64,000 bases of DNA from Elmis aenea (Eukaryota; Arthropoda; Insecta; Coleoptera; Elmidae): the NCBI GenBank assembly GCA_947652605.1, contig OX393578.1, forward strand, positions 53,513,415 through 53,577,414. The letters are read 5' to 3'. Under the pieces are notes generated by a model that was not told the DNA's origin, ran no database searches, and was given only the letters and a program-made list of their open reading frames with translations. A program made the translations under genes and the position numbers. Position 1 is the first letter of the stretch, and every line of letters begins with the position of its first letter. Below are positions 45,724 through 58,225 of this stretch, piece by piece.

Positions 45724-46612
45724 TTGGGAATACAAAGTTCATGTTTGGGCGATTTTCGGGAGCACTTGCCAGACTTGGAAGTAATACCAAATGATTTTTA
45801 CACATGCCTTACAAATTGTGTTGATGTGTTTCGCGAAACTAACTTTGTAACTCATAAAAAAATACTAATAGGCCAAGTGTTGGTGCAAAAGAAGTTGTTT
45901 AATGGCGTTTGTCAATGTTTGGAACAAAAGTTTGCAAAAACTTTCAAACGTCTCTTTCAAGAAATTGGACTTTCTTATGGAACATGCCGAACGATTGTAA
46001 AGAAGAACTTGGACATGCATCCACATAAGATGCAATCATATTAAGCCCTTTTGCCGGCAGACCTACACAAAAATCTTGCGTGCTGGCAGTGGATTGCCAA
46101 TGATCTAAAGCTAAACTTAATATTTTTTTCTGACGAAGGGTGGTTTTATCTTTCGACGTTCGTCAATTCTCAAAATATGCGGATATGACCACCGATAATT
46201 CGCATATTTGCCAGAAAATTGATGTTTGGATGGCAGTCTCTCGCAGAGGAATAACTGACCCGTATTTTTAAATTTCACCGCCAATGCTGAGAGATACAGA
46301 ACCAACATTTTGACTGAACTTGTTCGTCAACTACTTGATGATGAACTTCTGACTATTTTCAGCAGGACGGTGCAACAGCACCTACGACACGAGAAACTAT
46401 TGTTTTTCTTCGCGAATTGTTCGATGATCGACTGATAAGTTTGCATACACAAGTTGAGTGTCCTCTGTGGCCACCTTGTTTGACCATTATGGACTATTTT
46501 GTGTTCCCTTACTAAACAAATAGGATTTACTTAATTGCTGTAGCTAATTTGCAAGAACTGGGAGAAAGAATTGTTGAAGAATGTGCTACCATAATAAAAT
46601 TGTAAATAGTTT
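45724..46612 (+). pseudogene. mariner-like transposase, decayed
   Basis: The first part (45724-46044) shows a helix-turn-helix ending in RLFQEIGLSYGTCRTIVKKN, then LDMHPHKMQSY. Shifted frames carry the rest in order: ARQWIAN-type linker, IFFSDEGWFYLSTFVNSQNM (first catalytic Asp region), IDVWMAVSRRGITDPYF, YFQQDGATAP (second Asp), FLRELFDDRLIS, and LTIMDYFVFPY followed by LQELGERIVEECATI. This is a full-length mariner/Tc1-type DDE transposase in collapsed form, with several frameshifts and stops. It starts just to the right of the family C foldback; no inverted ends of its own were found, so its relation to the CAGGGTG-type MITEs is open. Confidence 0.85.
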
Positions 46613-47604
46613 TTTATTTTAATTTCCAAACTTTAGTTTATTATTATTTGATTTCTGGAATTAATAAAACATTTGCACATTATTGCAGATGATGTCAGTA
46701 TGGGACGTAACTTGACAAACTTTGATAAAATATTAGATACAAAAGGATATAATAAGCTAAGACCATCATTTTTCATTCCATGACCACCTTTGACGAAGAT
46801 AATTTTTGATATCGCGGTGTATTTATCTGTAAAAAATCTCTTAATATTTATACCTAATATTGCTTTGAAACTTTATTACCTAAGTGAATGAAATGAAAGA
46901 TAATAGATTAATAATCATGTGTTGCAACAAATAAATTAAACTTATATTCGTCGTTTACTTGTGACTAGTCGCCTTGCAATGCGTAAATAGCACCACAATT
47001 AATGTGCAGCCAGACCTTTTAAATTAAAACCGTCTAACATGCGAAGTGCACAGTGGCCAAGCAGTCGCTTTCCCCTTGAAAATCTCTGCGTCGGGATAAT
47101 TCGGTTTGAAAAATTGCTCATCACAATCACCAAATTAATATTAATGAATTTCTGGGGCTGGCCATGCATAACAGAAACTTCAAGTCAACAATGATTGATA
47201 ACGAATCGCATAATTTGACATGTTCCACATAAATCAACTATCACTAGTGTAATTTATTCCGAGACAGCGTCCCTCTCATATACGGGATAAACGATCTAGA
47301 CAGAAACAAGTTGATATCGTTTTGCCTCTCATCTTGTTCGTCTATACATTTATTAAATCATCATAGAATTGATAGACAGCACTTAGCCCCTTATAACGAT
47401 GCGCATAAGGTACCTAAACATTATTTTCAACCATATTTTAAAACCCGTATAGACATTCTAAAACGGGTTTAACATTTACTGGGAATGTAATGAGGCAAGA
47501 TTATTATAAAAACAGCGTAATAAATGTGAAAGATTAAGCTTGATCTTAGCGAAAGTGTTTGGGGCTTTTTGGTGGAGGCGCTAGGTCTGCGAAATAAATT
47601 AAAT
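46613..47604. other. non-coding stretch with a possible conserved block
   Basis: About 46970-47180 is richer in G+C and contains clustered homeodomain-like words (CACAATTAATGTG, AAATTAATATTAATG, GGATAATTCGG). No ORF. The rest is AT-rich and featureless. Confidence 0.35.
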
Positions 47605-49862
47605 TTCTTTATATATTATTATTATTATCCGGTGACCTCTTTTACCAGCGGTGTCGAGGTTATGAATTTTTTCCAGGCATTCCTATCCTTGGCTTTTGTT
47701 CTTGCTAGGTTCCATGTTACGTCTTTTTTTTTAAGGATGTTTGCTATTATACTGTTCCAAGTTTTCCTTGGGCGTCCGCGTCTCTTGCTATTTCCGGTAA
47801 CCATTTCCCATATCACTTTTACCGTGTTTTGTTCCTCCATTCTATTGAGATGTCCGAACCATCTGAGCTGTTGGGTCTCGATTTTTGCCAATACACTTAT
47901 AATTTTTAAATTATTTCTTATCGTTTCGCTCCTCACTTTATCCATTCTTGTCACTCCCTCGATTTTTCTCAAAATTTTCATTTCGCAAGCTTCTATACTA
48001 CTTTTCAGGCGGTCTGTTAACACCCACGACTCACATCCATATGTTAGCATTGGGACAAGTACACTTTCATAGATTTTGGTTTTAGTCGTTTTTGTGATTT
48101 CTTTTTTGTTGAAAAATGTTTTGTATAGGGCTCCGTATGTTGCTGCAACTTTGTTGATCCTATTAGTGATTTCTAGTTCTATTTTTCCTGTTTCTTCCAC
48201 TACCGCCCCAAGGTATTTCAGATACTGTTTAGCTTGTATTTTTTTGTCTTCTATCACTATTTCCAGCTTTTCCGTCTCATTTGCTATAAGCATTATTTCT
48301 GTTTTGCTTAAGTTGACTTTCAAGTCGTATCTTTTTAAATTATTTGTCTATTTTACGATCCGTTTTTGCAGTTCTTCTTTGCTACTTGCAAATAGTACGA
48401 GGTCGTCGGCATACATAAGTTCGTTCATCCCAACTTGTCTTAGTTTCCTGTACCCTAAGTGCACCCCCTTTGTCGTCAGGTTTACTTCTTTTGCTATGTC
48501 ATCCATTATCATTATGAACAATAGGGGGCTTAGAACGCTACCTTGCCTGACTCCTTTAGTTGTCACAAAACCTCCTGATGTGCTTCCTCCCATCCTCACG
48601 ATATTCTCAGTTTTGTAGTACATACTTTTCACTGCCCCCACCAACTTGTCATTCACTCCCCGGGCCCTCATTATCTTCCATAATTCTTCTCTGTTTAAGC
48701 TGTCAAAGGCTTTTTCCAAGTCGATTGTACATAGTAGCAACTTGTTATTAGTGCTTATTATTTTTTCGGTAATTTGTCTTACAACAAAGATCCAGTCTTG
48801 TGTCGATCTCCCCGCTCTAAATCCTGCTTGCGTATCCCTCAGCGAGGGTTCTATCTTTGCCCTGAGTCTCTCTTCAATTACCCTTTCATATACTTTAAAT
48901 GCAACACATAATAGTGAGAGACCTCTGAAGTTTTTACAGTTGGTACGATCCCCCTTCTTGTACAAAGGTATCAGGACCGCCTTTCTCCAATCGTTTGGGA
49001 TTATGTTCTTTTTCCACACTTTTTGGATAATTATGTGTAGTAGTTCAATTCCGTCATTTCCCATGTATTTGATCATTTCAGGCCTGATGCCATCATATCC
49101 TGGGGCCTTTCCTACTTTAAGTTTTTTCAGTGCTTTTATTATTTCCGGCCTTTTAATGTCTTCCCCTTCTACATTTTCTGCTTGAGTGGGCTGTGTTTCC
49201 TTATCATTGTGGCAAACATGGTTCTGATGTATTTCCTTTTCATTACTTGCTCCTAGCACCTCCATGAAATATTCCTTCCACCTCTCTATGATGCCGTTTT
49301 CTTCAGTAATCATCTCTCCTTCTTTATCTTTTATGTTTCTCAGGGGATTTTTCTCCTCCTGCCGCAGTCTTCTTAGAGTGCTGTAAAGCATCTTTGCATT
49401 TCCTTCTGAGTCCCTTTGCATCTTTTCACCGAACTCTTCCCATTCTGTGGCTTTTGCCTCTTTTATCATTCTCTTGACCTTGTCTCTTTGTGTTTTATAA
49501 TTTTGGTAAGCCTCTGTATTATTTTTTTCTGTCCCCACATATTTCCTCCATATACGTTTTTTCTTCTTTACCTCTTCTTTTATTTCTTTGTTCCACCATG
49601 CAGTTGCCTTCTTTATGTTTGTGCCCCTAGTTACTCCACATACCTCTACTGCTACTGTCTTAATTATATTTTTAAACATGCTCCAAAGTTCTTCTATTTC
49701 AATGTTTTTTGACAGCTCCTTATGTTTCTTAATTTCTTCTGTGATTCTATTCTGATATCTTTCCCTTACATTCTCGTCTTGTAAATTGTATGCCTTTATG
49801 TTAATAATCGTTGTTTTTCTGTTTATATATTTGACTTATAAAAGCCGCTGCTCCCAATTTTT
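47605..49862 (-). mobile_element. RTE-like non-LTR retrotransposon, 5'-truncated
   Basis: Contains the end of the endonuclease, the complete RT and the C-terminal domain. Its 3' end is a short (TAA)n tail (47610-47628). The 5' part with the rest of the endonuclease is missing: the recognisable protein begins at a GSSGFYKSNI stretch near 49860, equivalent to the GSDHF motif at the end of the endonuclease. No convincing TSD was found. Confidence 0.85.
47625..49835 (-). pseudogene. RTE-like reverse transcriptase with one nonsense codon
   Basis: One frame stays open from 49835 to the stop at 47625-47627, broken only by TAG at 48348-48350. It starts NRKTTIINIKAYNLQDENVR (linker after the endonuclease) and contains the RT boxes in order: VGKAPGYDGIRPEM, WRKAVLIPLYKKGD, NFRGLSLLCVAFKVYERVIE, QAGFRAGRSTQDWIF, TIDLEKAFDSLNRE, KGVRQGSVLSPLLFIMIMDD and ELMYADDLVLFASSKEE (YADD intact). 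After the nonsense codon come NLSKTEIMLI, LTYGCESWVLTDR, QQLRWFGHLNRMEEQ, GRPRKTW and DRNAWKKFI, the RTE-type C-terminal domain. About 735 codons. A frameshift lies near 49836, in the endonuclease end. The insertion looks fairly recent. Confidence 0.9.
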
Positions 49863-50972
49863 TTGCACCAATATAAAGTGATTTAGAATAAAAAATTAAA
49901 CATTTTTACTTATTAAATTACAGGTAAATCCAAAGATACATTTGAAGTGATAGGTTGTTCGACTAATGATTAAATTATTTGAACGATAAAGTTAATAAAA
50001 AAATTATATTTTTATTTTTTTGACAAAGAGCTGATTCCTCCAACTTTTCCAGGATTTCTACATTTCTGTATCTAAAGTAGAATTTTTAGAACGAAAGATT
50101 TGACTGTGCTGCTTTCAATCAACTTGTACCGCTATGTGTCTAAACAAAAATTTGATTAGTAGTTCAAACACCGTGTGTAGATCTTCAGAAAACGTATTTT
50201 CTCTGTTTTAAGAACGAAATTCAGCAATTAAGTATTACATACACCGGAATTATTATCCGAGTTCATTGCACCTCGGGTATTTATTATGTTCTGTGTGCTA
50301 CCGATGTTAGTAATGTTAGTAATATTGCATAGAAAACTCGGGGGAACGCATGCATCATGATTGCATATTACATGGCACACATAATCGCGTAACTGCCTCG
50401 GATATTGATGGGGTGCCTGGCGATAGGCTGTGGATACCATATAATATCGCTCCCCTCTTTTACGTTAAGTGCCAACGCTTGTTTCAGTTTGCTTTCAACA
50501 GAAACTTTAGCTTATAGGTATATTTGTAGCTGTAATAATTGCATCATTTGTTTGGTCCCACAACGGCGAGCGTAGCAAAAAAATAACATACCGACACGCG
50601 CAAATTCGTGACATTATTTATTGCTAGCGACAGTACACATACAAAAAACCTGTTTTTATTTTTGCAACAGTTATTTAATTTTATTCAAGATGCATCTCTT
50701 AAGCATCCATACAGCGTTGAGCACGATCAACTAATAAGTGCATGAATTTAGCAGCTCAGTTTTTAGAGTCGCTTCAAGTAATTTTGCCACGGCGGTTTGG
50801 AAGTGTAAAATGTCACAATAACAATGCCTAAAAGACAATTGGAAATTTGGAAAGATAAAGTGAGCGTATGGAGGCCAACTGACGTAATACGACAGGTGTC
50901 GGGCACATGTTTTTTGCCAAAAATGTATGTACCTACAGGAATGGTTTTTTGATAAGTTTTGGAACTCTCAAA
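49863..50972. other. unassigned sequence
   Basis: No recognised genes or repeat ends. A mildly GC-richer patch (50240-50450) contains a 70-codon minus ORF without homology that I recognise. Confidence 0.4.
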
Positions 50973-51344
50973 AACAGGGGTTTGGAGCAGTCCAATTTTT
51001 TAGTTGCTCCGCTCCAGCTCCGCTTCGGCATCAAGATGCTTGCTCCAATTAATAAAACAAGTTTTTTTATTTAAAAATTTGTTTTTTAAAACAAAGCTAA
51101 AATTTTATGAGATATGTGGAAATGGACCAAAAATTACAATATTTGACCCTAAGAAACAAGTGAAGTTAAATAAATGAACTAATTATTGATCTTCAAAAGT
51201 TAAAAAAAGAAAAAAAAGTTCTTTAAAATTTTTCAAAATTCAAATACAAAATAATGAAAATTAATATTCAGAAAAGGTACATTACAATTTTACTTCAAAA
51301 AAATCAAACTACAGCCAACTACAGCTAATCCAGAATTTAGAAAT
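50973..51344. mobile_element. hAT-type terminal fragment
   Basis: CAGGGGTTTGGAGCAGTCC near 50976 resembles a hAT-type left terminus, followed by GCTCCGCTCCAGCTCCGC-type short repeats. No right end found. Tentative. Confidence 0.35.
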
Positions 51345-51484
51345 AAATTATAAATTGGCGCTAGTCATGTGCTAGGGTTCGTTTCTTTACTCAAAAGTTC
51401 AACGCCCCTTGTCCAGATGGCAGTCTTATTCGGATTCGTTTTGTTACTAGGATATTGCCATTCTGCTTGGGTATGTTCTGTGTC
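51345..51484 (+). repeat. dispersed repeat, copy 2
   Basis: Matches 29585-29745 in inverse orientation (AAATTATAAATTGGCGCTAG ... GCTTGGGTATGTTCTGTG). Both copies start and end at about the same bases, so the unit may be a short complete element. Confidence 0.65.
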
Positions 51485-52381
51485 CGAGACCTAAGTCAAA
51501 TTGTTGAAAAGTAAAAACCAGCTTGATAACCTTTTCAACCGAACACGCTCTACATAATTCAGTCTGAAATATCTAACTTTAACTAACTATAGGTTCATAT
51601 TGTGAAATAATATTTTATTTAAAGAATTGGTAATTGTATAGTTTTTTTAATGGTCCCAAAAACAAGTAACAAATATGTTTATAGTTCAGTGGATCAAAGG
51701 TTGAATAAAACACGTCTGAATATTTGCGTTCTAAAGGACAGGAATGTCATATCCGAAGCAAGTGTTTCGTGTTCTCGCCAGTCCGTTCAATAATCTCGAA
51801 CCTAGAAATAATTATCGAACATACATTAAGAATGTTGTGACTGGCGATCATATCGTGAATTAACACAGTCGGTGGTCAGCGAAAACGAGATCATTCAAGT
51901 CTTCATAAATTGCACAACTGGGCATTATAAAACCTGACCGAGACAGCTGGCTGACTTGTGTTATACACACACAGGCATTCAATGTTATGTACCGATCACA
52001 ACATATGAGCCACGATGATGCTAGCGAAGGCTGTGGAGATTATCGCGTATTTTATTGTATTCAATAACTAACGATACAGTCACTATAATTCCGTAAAATA
52101 GAGGAACTCTCGCACATAACGAATATAGTAATTTTAGTTTTCTAGACGCAGAATCGTGATAGAATAAGCGTTAACGGGATTAAGCGTTCGATGTCAATAT
52201 TTTGATAACAATTCAAGTCTTTTAAGCGACATATTTACGCGAAATATTGCGGTATTAAAATTATTTAATTAAGGAAAAGGCAGAAGTGTGTCTGCATGAT
52301 CTTGCTATCATGGATTAGGGCTGTGAGCCAACCTATTAGGTTCTTTTTCTACACCTGCCTTTACTTTTTTGTACCTCTAGG
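51485..52381. other. unassigned sequence
   Basis: No gene or repeat end recognised. Confidence 0.4.
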
Positions 52382-52560
52382 CAGAGCTGGGCAAGTACTG
52401 GCCAAAAAGTACTTAAGTCTTAAGTTCTTAAGACAAGTACTTGGATCATAAGTACCAGTGCCGCTGTTTTTAAAAGTACCAATTCTTAGGTACAAGTACC
52501 TACTTGCAAAAAGTACTTAAGTATTTCTCAAGCACTCTTCAAGTACTTTTTGCAGATATT
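52382..52560. mobile_element. hAT-type terminus rich in AAGTACTT words
   Basis: Begins CAGAGCTGGGCAAGTACTGG and contains many AAGTACTT/AAGTACC words in both orientations across 180 bases, a subterminal style typical of hAT elements. The partner end (expected to finish CCAGCTCTG) was not found, so it is a fragment. Confidence 0.55.
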
Positions 52561-53058
52561 ATTTAGAGACTACAGCATTACTGATGTTACTAGTATAAAA
52601 CCCTTTTTGATGTCAGCAACCAATTAAAAATATTTCAGAATATGTAAATTTTTGTTACTTTATAATAGTAAATTATTACAGTTTATTAAAAAAGCAGTTA
52701 AACATTTTGCACAGGTAAAATTAAAAATGGATTTTGAACCGTTTTCTTATGACATTTTTCTCTAAACTGTAAATATCAGGCATTTTACCACGCGAAAATG
52801 TATATTTCGATTTTTAAACGCCCTTTGTGTGGTGGGCTAAAACAGATTTGTTTAAAATTAATTTCCTAGTAAGGCAAAAACTTTTCTTTCTTTTACATTT
52901 GTATAAAAACTATACCTCAATTGCCATTTGGGGCGTTATTTTTGTGACAGTGTATCCTGAACGCATAATATATTAGGAGTAGTTTATAAGATGTGGTCAA
53001 ATAGATTTCACTATTATATACTGTTAATTAATTTTGAAACCGTTTGTTTTTTTATTAA
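52561..53058. other. unassigned AT-rich sequence
   Basis: Possibly the interior of the truncated hAT-type element to its left. No ORF. Confidence 0.35.
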
Positions 53059-53060
53059 TA

Positions 53061-53659
53061 CAGGGTGTGTAAAAATTGGCGGAAGGGCTACACGGGGCGA
53101 TGTTCTTCGTAAAATTCTAAGTCGAAAATCTTAATACGAAAATGTTGTACCACGCTTGCTGTGTCTGCAAGAGGTCCTCAAAGCTTTGACATTTAATACT
53201 TGCAAATGAAAAAGCTGCAATTTGGAATAAAAATAGATTTCGAATAGTATTTTTTCCTAGATATTGTGTTCTTCCTTTCAAAAATTGGTGTTGAAAATAT
53301 GTAAATCACTGATTTTAATGACAGTAATACATATGGCAATATTGTCCTTAGCTGTCATCTCTGTTTTTCTCGTAATTATTTCTCGTTTGTGTTTTACGAT
53401 ACTCAAACGTTTGCAGCTATGTTTACAAACTGAAGGCTTTCAGTTCGAACAAAAAATGTAAATACCTAAGTAAAAATTGCTGATAAAAAAATGTCCAAAC
53501 GCAAATCAATGTATGCAATGTTGCCAATTTTTTTTTCTTTAAATGGTTCCTGAGGCCATAGGAAGCATAGTACAACATTTTCGTATTAAGATTTTCGACT
53601 TAGAATTTTACGAAGAACATCGCTCCGTGTAGCCCTTCCGCCAATTTTTACACACCCTG
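53061..53659. mobile_element. TA-flanked MITE, family B copy 3
   Basis: 599 bases with TA on both sides (53059-53060, 53660-53661). Same sequence as copies 1 and 2 apart from substitutions and a deletion of about 26 bases near 53192, where the other copies have GTCCTTTAGTAAGCGTTATT. The 65-codon ORF inside is not conserved among copies and is not a gene. Confidence 0.9.
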
Positions 53660-53661
53660 TA

Positions 53662-54433
53662 TAATGATTAAAGCGACACTACAGCACATTTACTATGAAC
53701 ATTTCTGCTAAACTTCTATACACATACTTATTGCATTTAAAATAATAGGTATGTGAAGTTTATCGATTATTTTAATTCTGTTGATGGTTTGCTTTGGGAT
53801 TTAAGCATGCTGAAATAAATATGCCCGCACACACGTTCATAAATATTGAGTTATTAAAGTACTTTGCTTGTATTATTTAACTGAATTATTACGACTTTAA
53901 AACAGGAAACCGAACCGATAGTATGCAAGAAATACGGAGTAATAACACATACATATATTGCTGCAGTATAGCAATTAAGTACAAGCACATTAGTATTTCA
54001 GAAAACAAATATTGAAAATCATAGATTTAGAAGTGCCGCAAATGTATTCATAGCATTCATATATCTTTTTTATTGCTGGTCTAACTCATTCGGATGCCCA
54101 TAATTCCAAGCTTTTTACGGCATTATAGCATTACTAGAGTCACATTTTATACAGTTACGTTGTAAATAGCAAGTCTTTTATAATATGCAGCTAGCTTCTT
54201 ATTGAATACATGAATTTTAATGTAATTGCAATGCTTAGTGAATTAATATTCTAAAAGCATACCATTTCGCTACACATTTATAACGACGTCTCTTGTATTT
54301 TACTTACACTAAATCGTATATATTTTTAATTAGTTTTCGATTACTTCGCGTACAAACTCATTTAAACTATGCATCAGTGTACCTACGTGTTAATTTAACT
54401 TTAAATGATTCTGTCCAATTATGAATTACTTAG
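53662..54433. other. unassigned AT-rich sequence
   Basis: No gene or element end recognised. Confidence 0.45.
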
Positions 54434-55927
54434 GGTGTGTATAAATTGGAGGACTATTTCATCTTAACTTTATTCCTTGCATAATTCTAAGCTAACTGGT
54501 TACATCAAATTGTAAATTTAGTATAATCCAAACAAAATAACATGTAGGGCAATAAAAATCGAAGCAGTCGTAGGAAGGTTTCAAAATCAAAGATATTGGA
54601 AAAGGCATTGTAGACATATAAAAGTAAAAAGGATTTGCAACTAAAAATAGAAAGGAGTTTACCCTAACTAATCAATATTTTCGTAAAAATAATAACTTAT
54701 CAAGATTGGTAAATTGAAGTTCATGAAAGTGCCAATAAATCTACTGATGTAATGTTCGCAAGTAACTTTGAATCTAAAAAATATTTAATTTTTTAAAATC
54801 CTTTCAGCATTAAGGGTTAAGTTTGGCCAATTGGACCAGGCATAAGAAACACCCTATATCAGGGGTTCTTAAGCGGGGGTTCGTGGACCCCCAAAAGATT
54901 TCAAGGGGTCCGCGAGCTTTGATGGGAAAAATTAACTCATTATCTTTATTTTTACTAACTTCTAAATGAAATCTAGATTTCCTTTGTGAAATATTAATAT
55001 TTGTTCTGTCAAAATTTTTATAAAAATTTAAATGAATCAAATAAATATTGATTTTAGATACAAACCAACTTTTATGTTTTTGAAAGTAGTTAAATTTAAT
55101 TTTGCATCTAACTATCACAAAATATACCGGGTGTTCTATTCAAAAAAATAATGTTACGTACAACAAAACACAAAAATAACTTTAGTTTATGTAGTAAATA
55201 ACTCCAAACAACTTTTAATCAATACTTTTTCACAAATTTTCACTAATAACAGGACTATCGAATAATTTGTTTTGGCTGGGACAGAGGCGAAAAAACTCAT
55301 TTTTTTTGTGCAACTCAAAAATTCAGAAATCGTACAAGTTTGTTACAAGCAAAAAGAAGTGTTTAAAAAAGCCAAATAAATACATGTTCAACATAACATT
55401 TGCGTAGTATTTAATGTTAAAACAAAATCAATCAGACAACACCTAAAAAAACAAAAGATTCCTGAAGTATCTTTTGTTTTTTTTTAAAGCGAATGCAACT
55501 TTTTCTGTTGTAAAATTATAAGAACGTGACACCCCATACTATAAGCAAAAATCCCTGAACATTTTACGAAGACAGCCTTATTAACTTAAAAGATATCACC
55601 GTTCAAAAATCCTGAAAAAAACATTAGTTTTTCAGGACTTTTCAGTGTTTGTATCTCATTAAGTATTTGCGCAATGTAAGTCTAGTAAAACGTGAGTTTG
55701 TGCCGCGATTTTGATTATATTTTAATACTGTTTTTGTCGTTTGTTGTTTTTATTTAGGCGCGAAAATAAAAACATCCCAAGTTTTACGACATGACCATCA
55801 ACTTTGGGTATTAAAATTTAATGCCCACTTCAGTTTTTCGTCTAATCGACGAGTCACTTTCATTAATTTTTGTGTGCATGAATGTCAACTTCACGTTCAA
55901 ATTGTGCTTTAATTTATGCACACCCTG
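54434..55927. mobile_element. possible mariner-type element with nested fragments
   Basis: AGGGTGTGTATAAATTGGAG at about 54432 and, inverted, CAGGGTGTGCATAAATTAAAG ending near 55927 are similar over about 20 bases, the right one followed by TA. In between lie a hAT-type end (54860) and another terminus-like word (CCGGGTGTTCTATTC, about 55128). No transposase. This may be a nested series rather than one element. Confidence 0.4.
54860..55125. mobile_element. hAT-type MITE fragment
   Basis: Starts CAGGGGTTCTTAAGCGGGGG and soon has GGACCCCC and GGGGTCCGCGAG, similar in style to the short MITE at 4308 (GGTCCGCGGATCC). The interior is AT-rich and the right end could not be identified. Confidence 0.5.
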
Positions 55928-57761
55928 TACATTTAAATTGTTGTGCTAAGTAATAAAAAATTATTAATTTTAAAATTTTGTCTTTATAATGATTTGTCTG
56001 TATAGTTAATCGTAGAAATGTAATGAATATATTGTGAACGTTATAAAGCGGACTGTAATGTAGAAATAAAATTTGTGTACTTCAAACTGTAAGCCAATTA
56101 AGCCGGTATACAGCGTCGCATTAGTTTCTTGATGCTGCGGCTTTTGAGAAGCAATAACATAAATTCGCCTCTTTGATTTTGCGAGCTTGCTAAGGGAATC
56201 GTGTGTGTATGTGTGTGTCGGTTCTTGCCTACGGCGCAACAGACGCGGACAGAGCACAGATAACGCCTTATAAATAATTGAATGAGATGCAAATAGCTTG
56301 GTTGGTCTCTCCCAGCCCTTCCAAGATAGGGAAAATGTCACGCTGTCGTACATATAGTAAGAGGAACAAGTTTCTCGCTTCACCGCTAATGAAACAAAAC
56401 TTCAGACTTGGTTATGGCATTTTGTGCTCATTAAATTCATACAGTTGTTATGGAATTAAATTCATTGTGAGCTTACTGTCGTGTACTGGAGTAAAAACTG
56501 GATGAAAGTTTTAAAGTCGTTTATCTAAATATTTGGAGTTGAGATGTTAAAACAGTTTCGCGAATTAGCAAGATTTTTTATGTGCAATGTAGGTCAACCT
56601 TTTTTGTAAATGAAAATACCAGCCATTTTTCCATTATCCCGATTTAAATGCGATCAAAAACTGTAAATAATACGTTAAGTTATTCATAAATGTAGACAAA
56701 ATAAAAATAAAACTTTTAAAATTAATTTCCAAAAATGAACAAGTGGTTCTTGGATGCCAGAATTAATTATAATTAATAACAAATTTGAAAGGCCTTGACC
56801 ATTATAACGTGCGAACGATATTTCATAAATATTAATGAATTCAATATGTTTATAAACACATAAAAATAAGGAATTACATACCAACAGCATTTTCTATCGA
56901 TATATGCATGCAAAAAATGCTTGTTTATCTTTACAAATGTTCAGCTCAAAATTAATGCTACTTCCAGTGGAATATTTTATATTATGATCGTTATGCAATA
57001 TTAAAATTATTTGTTGTTGTTTATTTCAAAGAACTTTCTTTGGAATAAAATGAACTATGTGCATTAGCTTAATCTTACCAGATAGATTTTTAATGACATT
57101 TGCTAATTCGATATTCGCAATCGTTACCATGGACTTTTCAATAGAATATTAAACTAATTAATCAATAGATAACCGAATTGCTTAATTCCGCGGGCATAAT
57201 TATTGATTGTACGTTTTCAACGGAAAGGTCAAGAGTGCCGCGCCTTGGCGTTCTACATGGAAGATGAAAAGAACTCCGAGATGAGTGTAATGCCGAGTTA
57301 ATGAAACCTTGGTTCGATTAAACACTTTAAATTGACGTTAACATTAAAGGTAACAACGTTTGGGATTGATTTCGTGTGTTGGCAGTGTCGAAAATTGACT
57401 TTGTCACTTTAAATCGTATTTAAAACAAGTCTGATAGTAAGAATACTAACTCATTGACATTGGAATTAAGACATTAATCAGTGATTATACGAGGGCTAAG
57501 CAGAATTGATTGAGTATAAAGCAATGCGGTTAATATTTTCTGAGATTTTAATTTAAGTATCTTCAAAGTAATTCATTTACTTTACCGGTAATGCACTTGG
57601 CCATTCTTACTTTCCACTGTTTAAAAGTTCCCAAAAAATCTTCTTTCGAGGTACTTGCAAAATAATTCATATACGGAAGTGCCAAAATTCTCTGTTCTAT
57701 AACTTCTTTTAATGCAAGTGATTGTGGAGGATTCTTCTAAGAGCTGAGGATTCAATTTTAA
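55928..57761. other. intronic/intergenic DNA with two CpG-richer patches
   Basis: 56100-56350 is moderately GC-rich with a short GTGTGT run and a minus ORF of 125 codons (56006-56383) lacking known motifs; 57170-57380 is GC-richer with AATTA-type words (CTAATTAATC, ACCGAATTGC). Either could be a conserved element. No gene recognised. Confidence 0.35.
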
Positions 57762-58225
57762 GTTCTTCCCTGTGTAATTTCTTCCGTGTGTAAGTTCTTC
57801 CCTCTTAATTTCTTCCCTGCGAAATTTCTTATCTGTAAAATTTCTTCCGTGTGTAATTTCTTCCCTGTGAAATTTCTTACCTGTACAATTTCTTCCCTGT
57901 GTAATTTCTTCCGTGTGTAATTACTTCCTTGTGAAATTTCTTCCTTGAGAAATTTCTTCCCTGTGTAATTTTTTTACAGTGTAATATCTTCCCAGTGTAA
58001 TTTCTTCCCTGTGAAATTTATTACATCTAAAATTACTTCCCTGTGTAATTTCTTCCGTGTGTAATTTCTTCCCTGTGAAGTTTCTTCCCTCTGAAATTTT
58101 TTAGTGTGTAATTTTTTCCCTGTGAAAATTCTTCCCTGAGTAATTTCTTCCCTGTGTAATATTTTTCCTATGAATGTTTTTCCCTGTGTAATTTTATCAC
58201 GTATAATTTCTTCTTATGTAATTAA
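57762..58225. repeat. 18-bp minisatellite (about 25 units)
   Basis: Head-to-tail units of consensus TTTCTTCCCTGTGTAATT. Common variants have CCGTG for CCCTG, GAAATT for GTAATT, or TTACCTG for TTCCCTG. Units degrade toward the right edge. The array is not open in any frame, so it is non-coding. Confidence 0.92.

Noticed and set aside
47569..49712. Several plus-strand ORFs of 98-180 codons, hydrophobic and Ser/Phe/Leu-rich
   Set aside because: They are antisense shadows of the minus-strand reverse transcriptase, which has all the conserved RT boxes.
53264..53461. 65-codon plus ORF with a hydrophobic segment
   Set aside because: It lies in family B MITE copy 3, and the frame is broken in copies 1 and 2.
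57762..58225. CRISPR-like appearance of evenly spaced repeats
   Set aside because: The 18-bp units are directly head to tail with no unique spacers, in an insect genome; it is a minisatellite.
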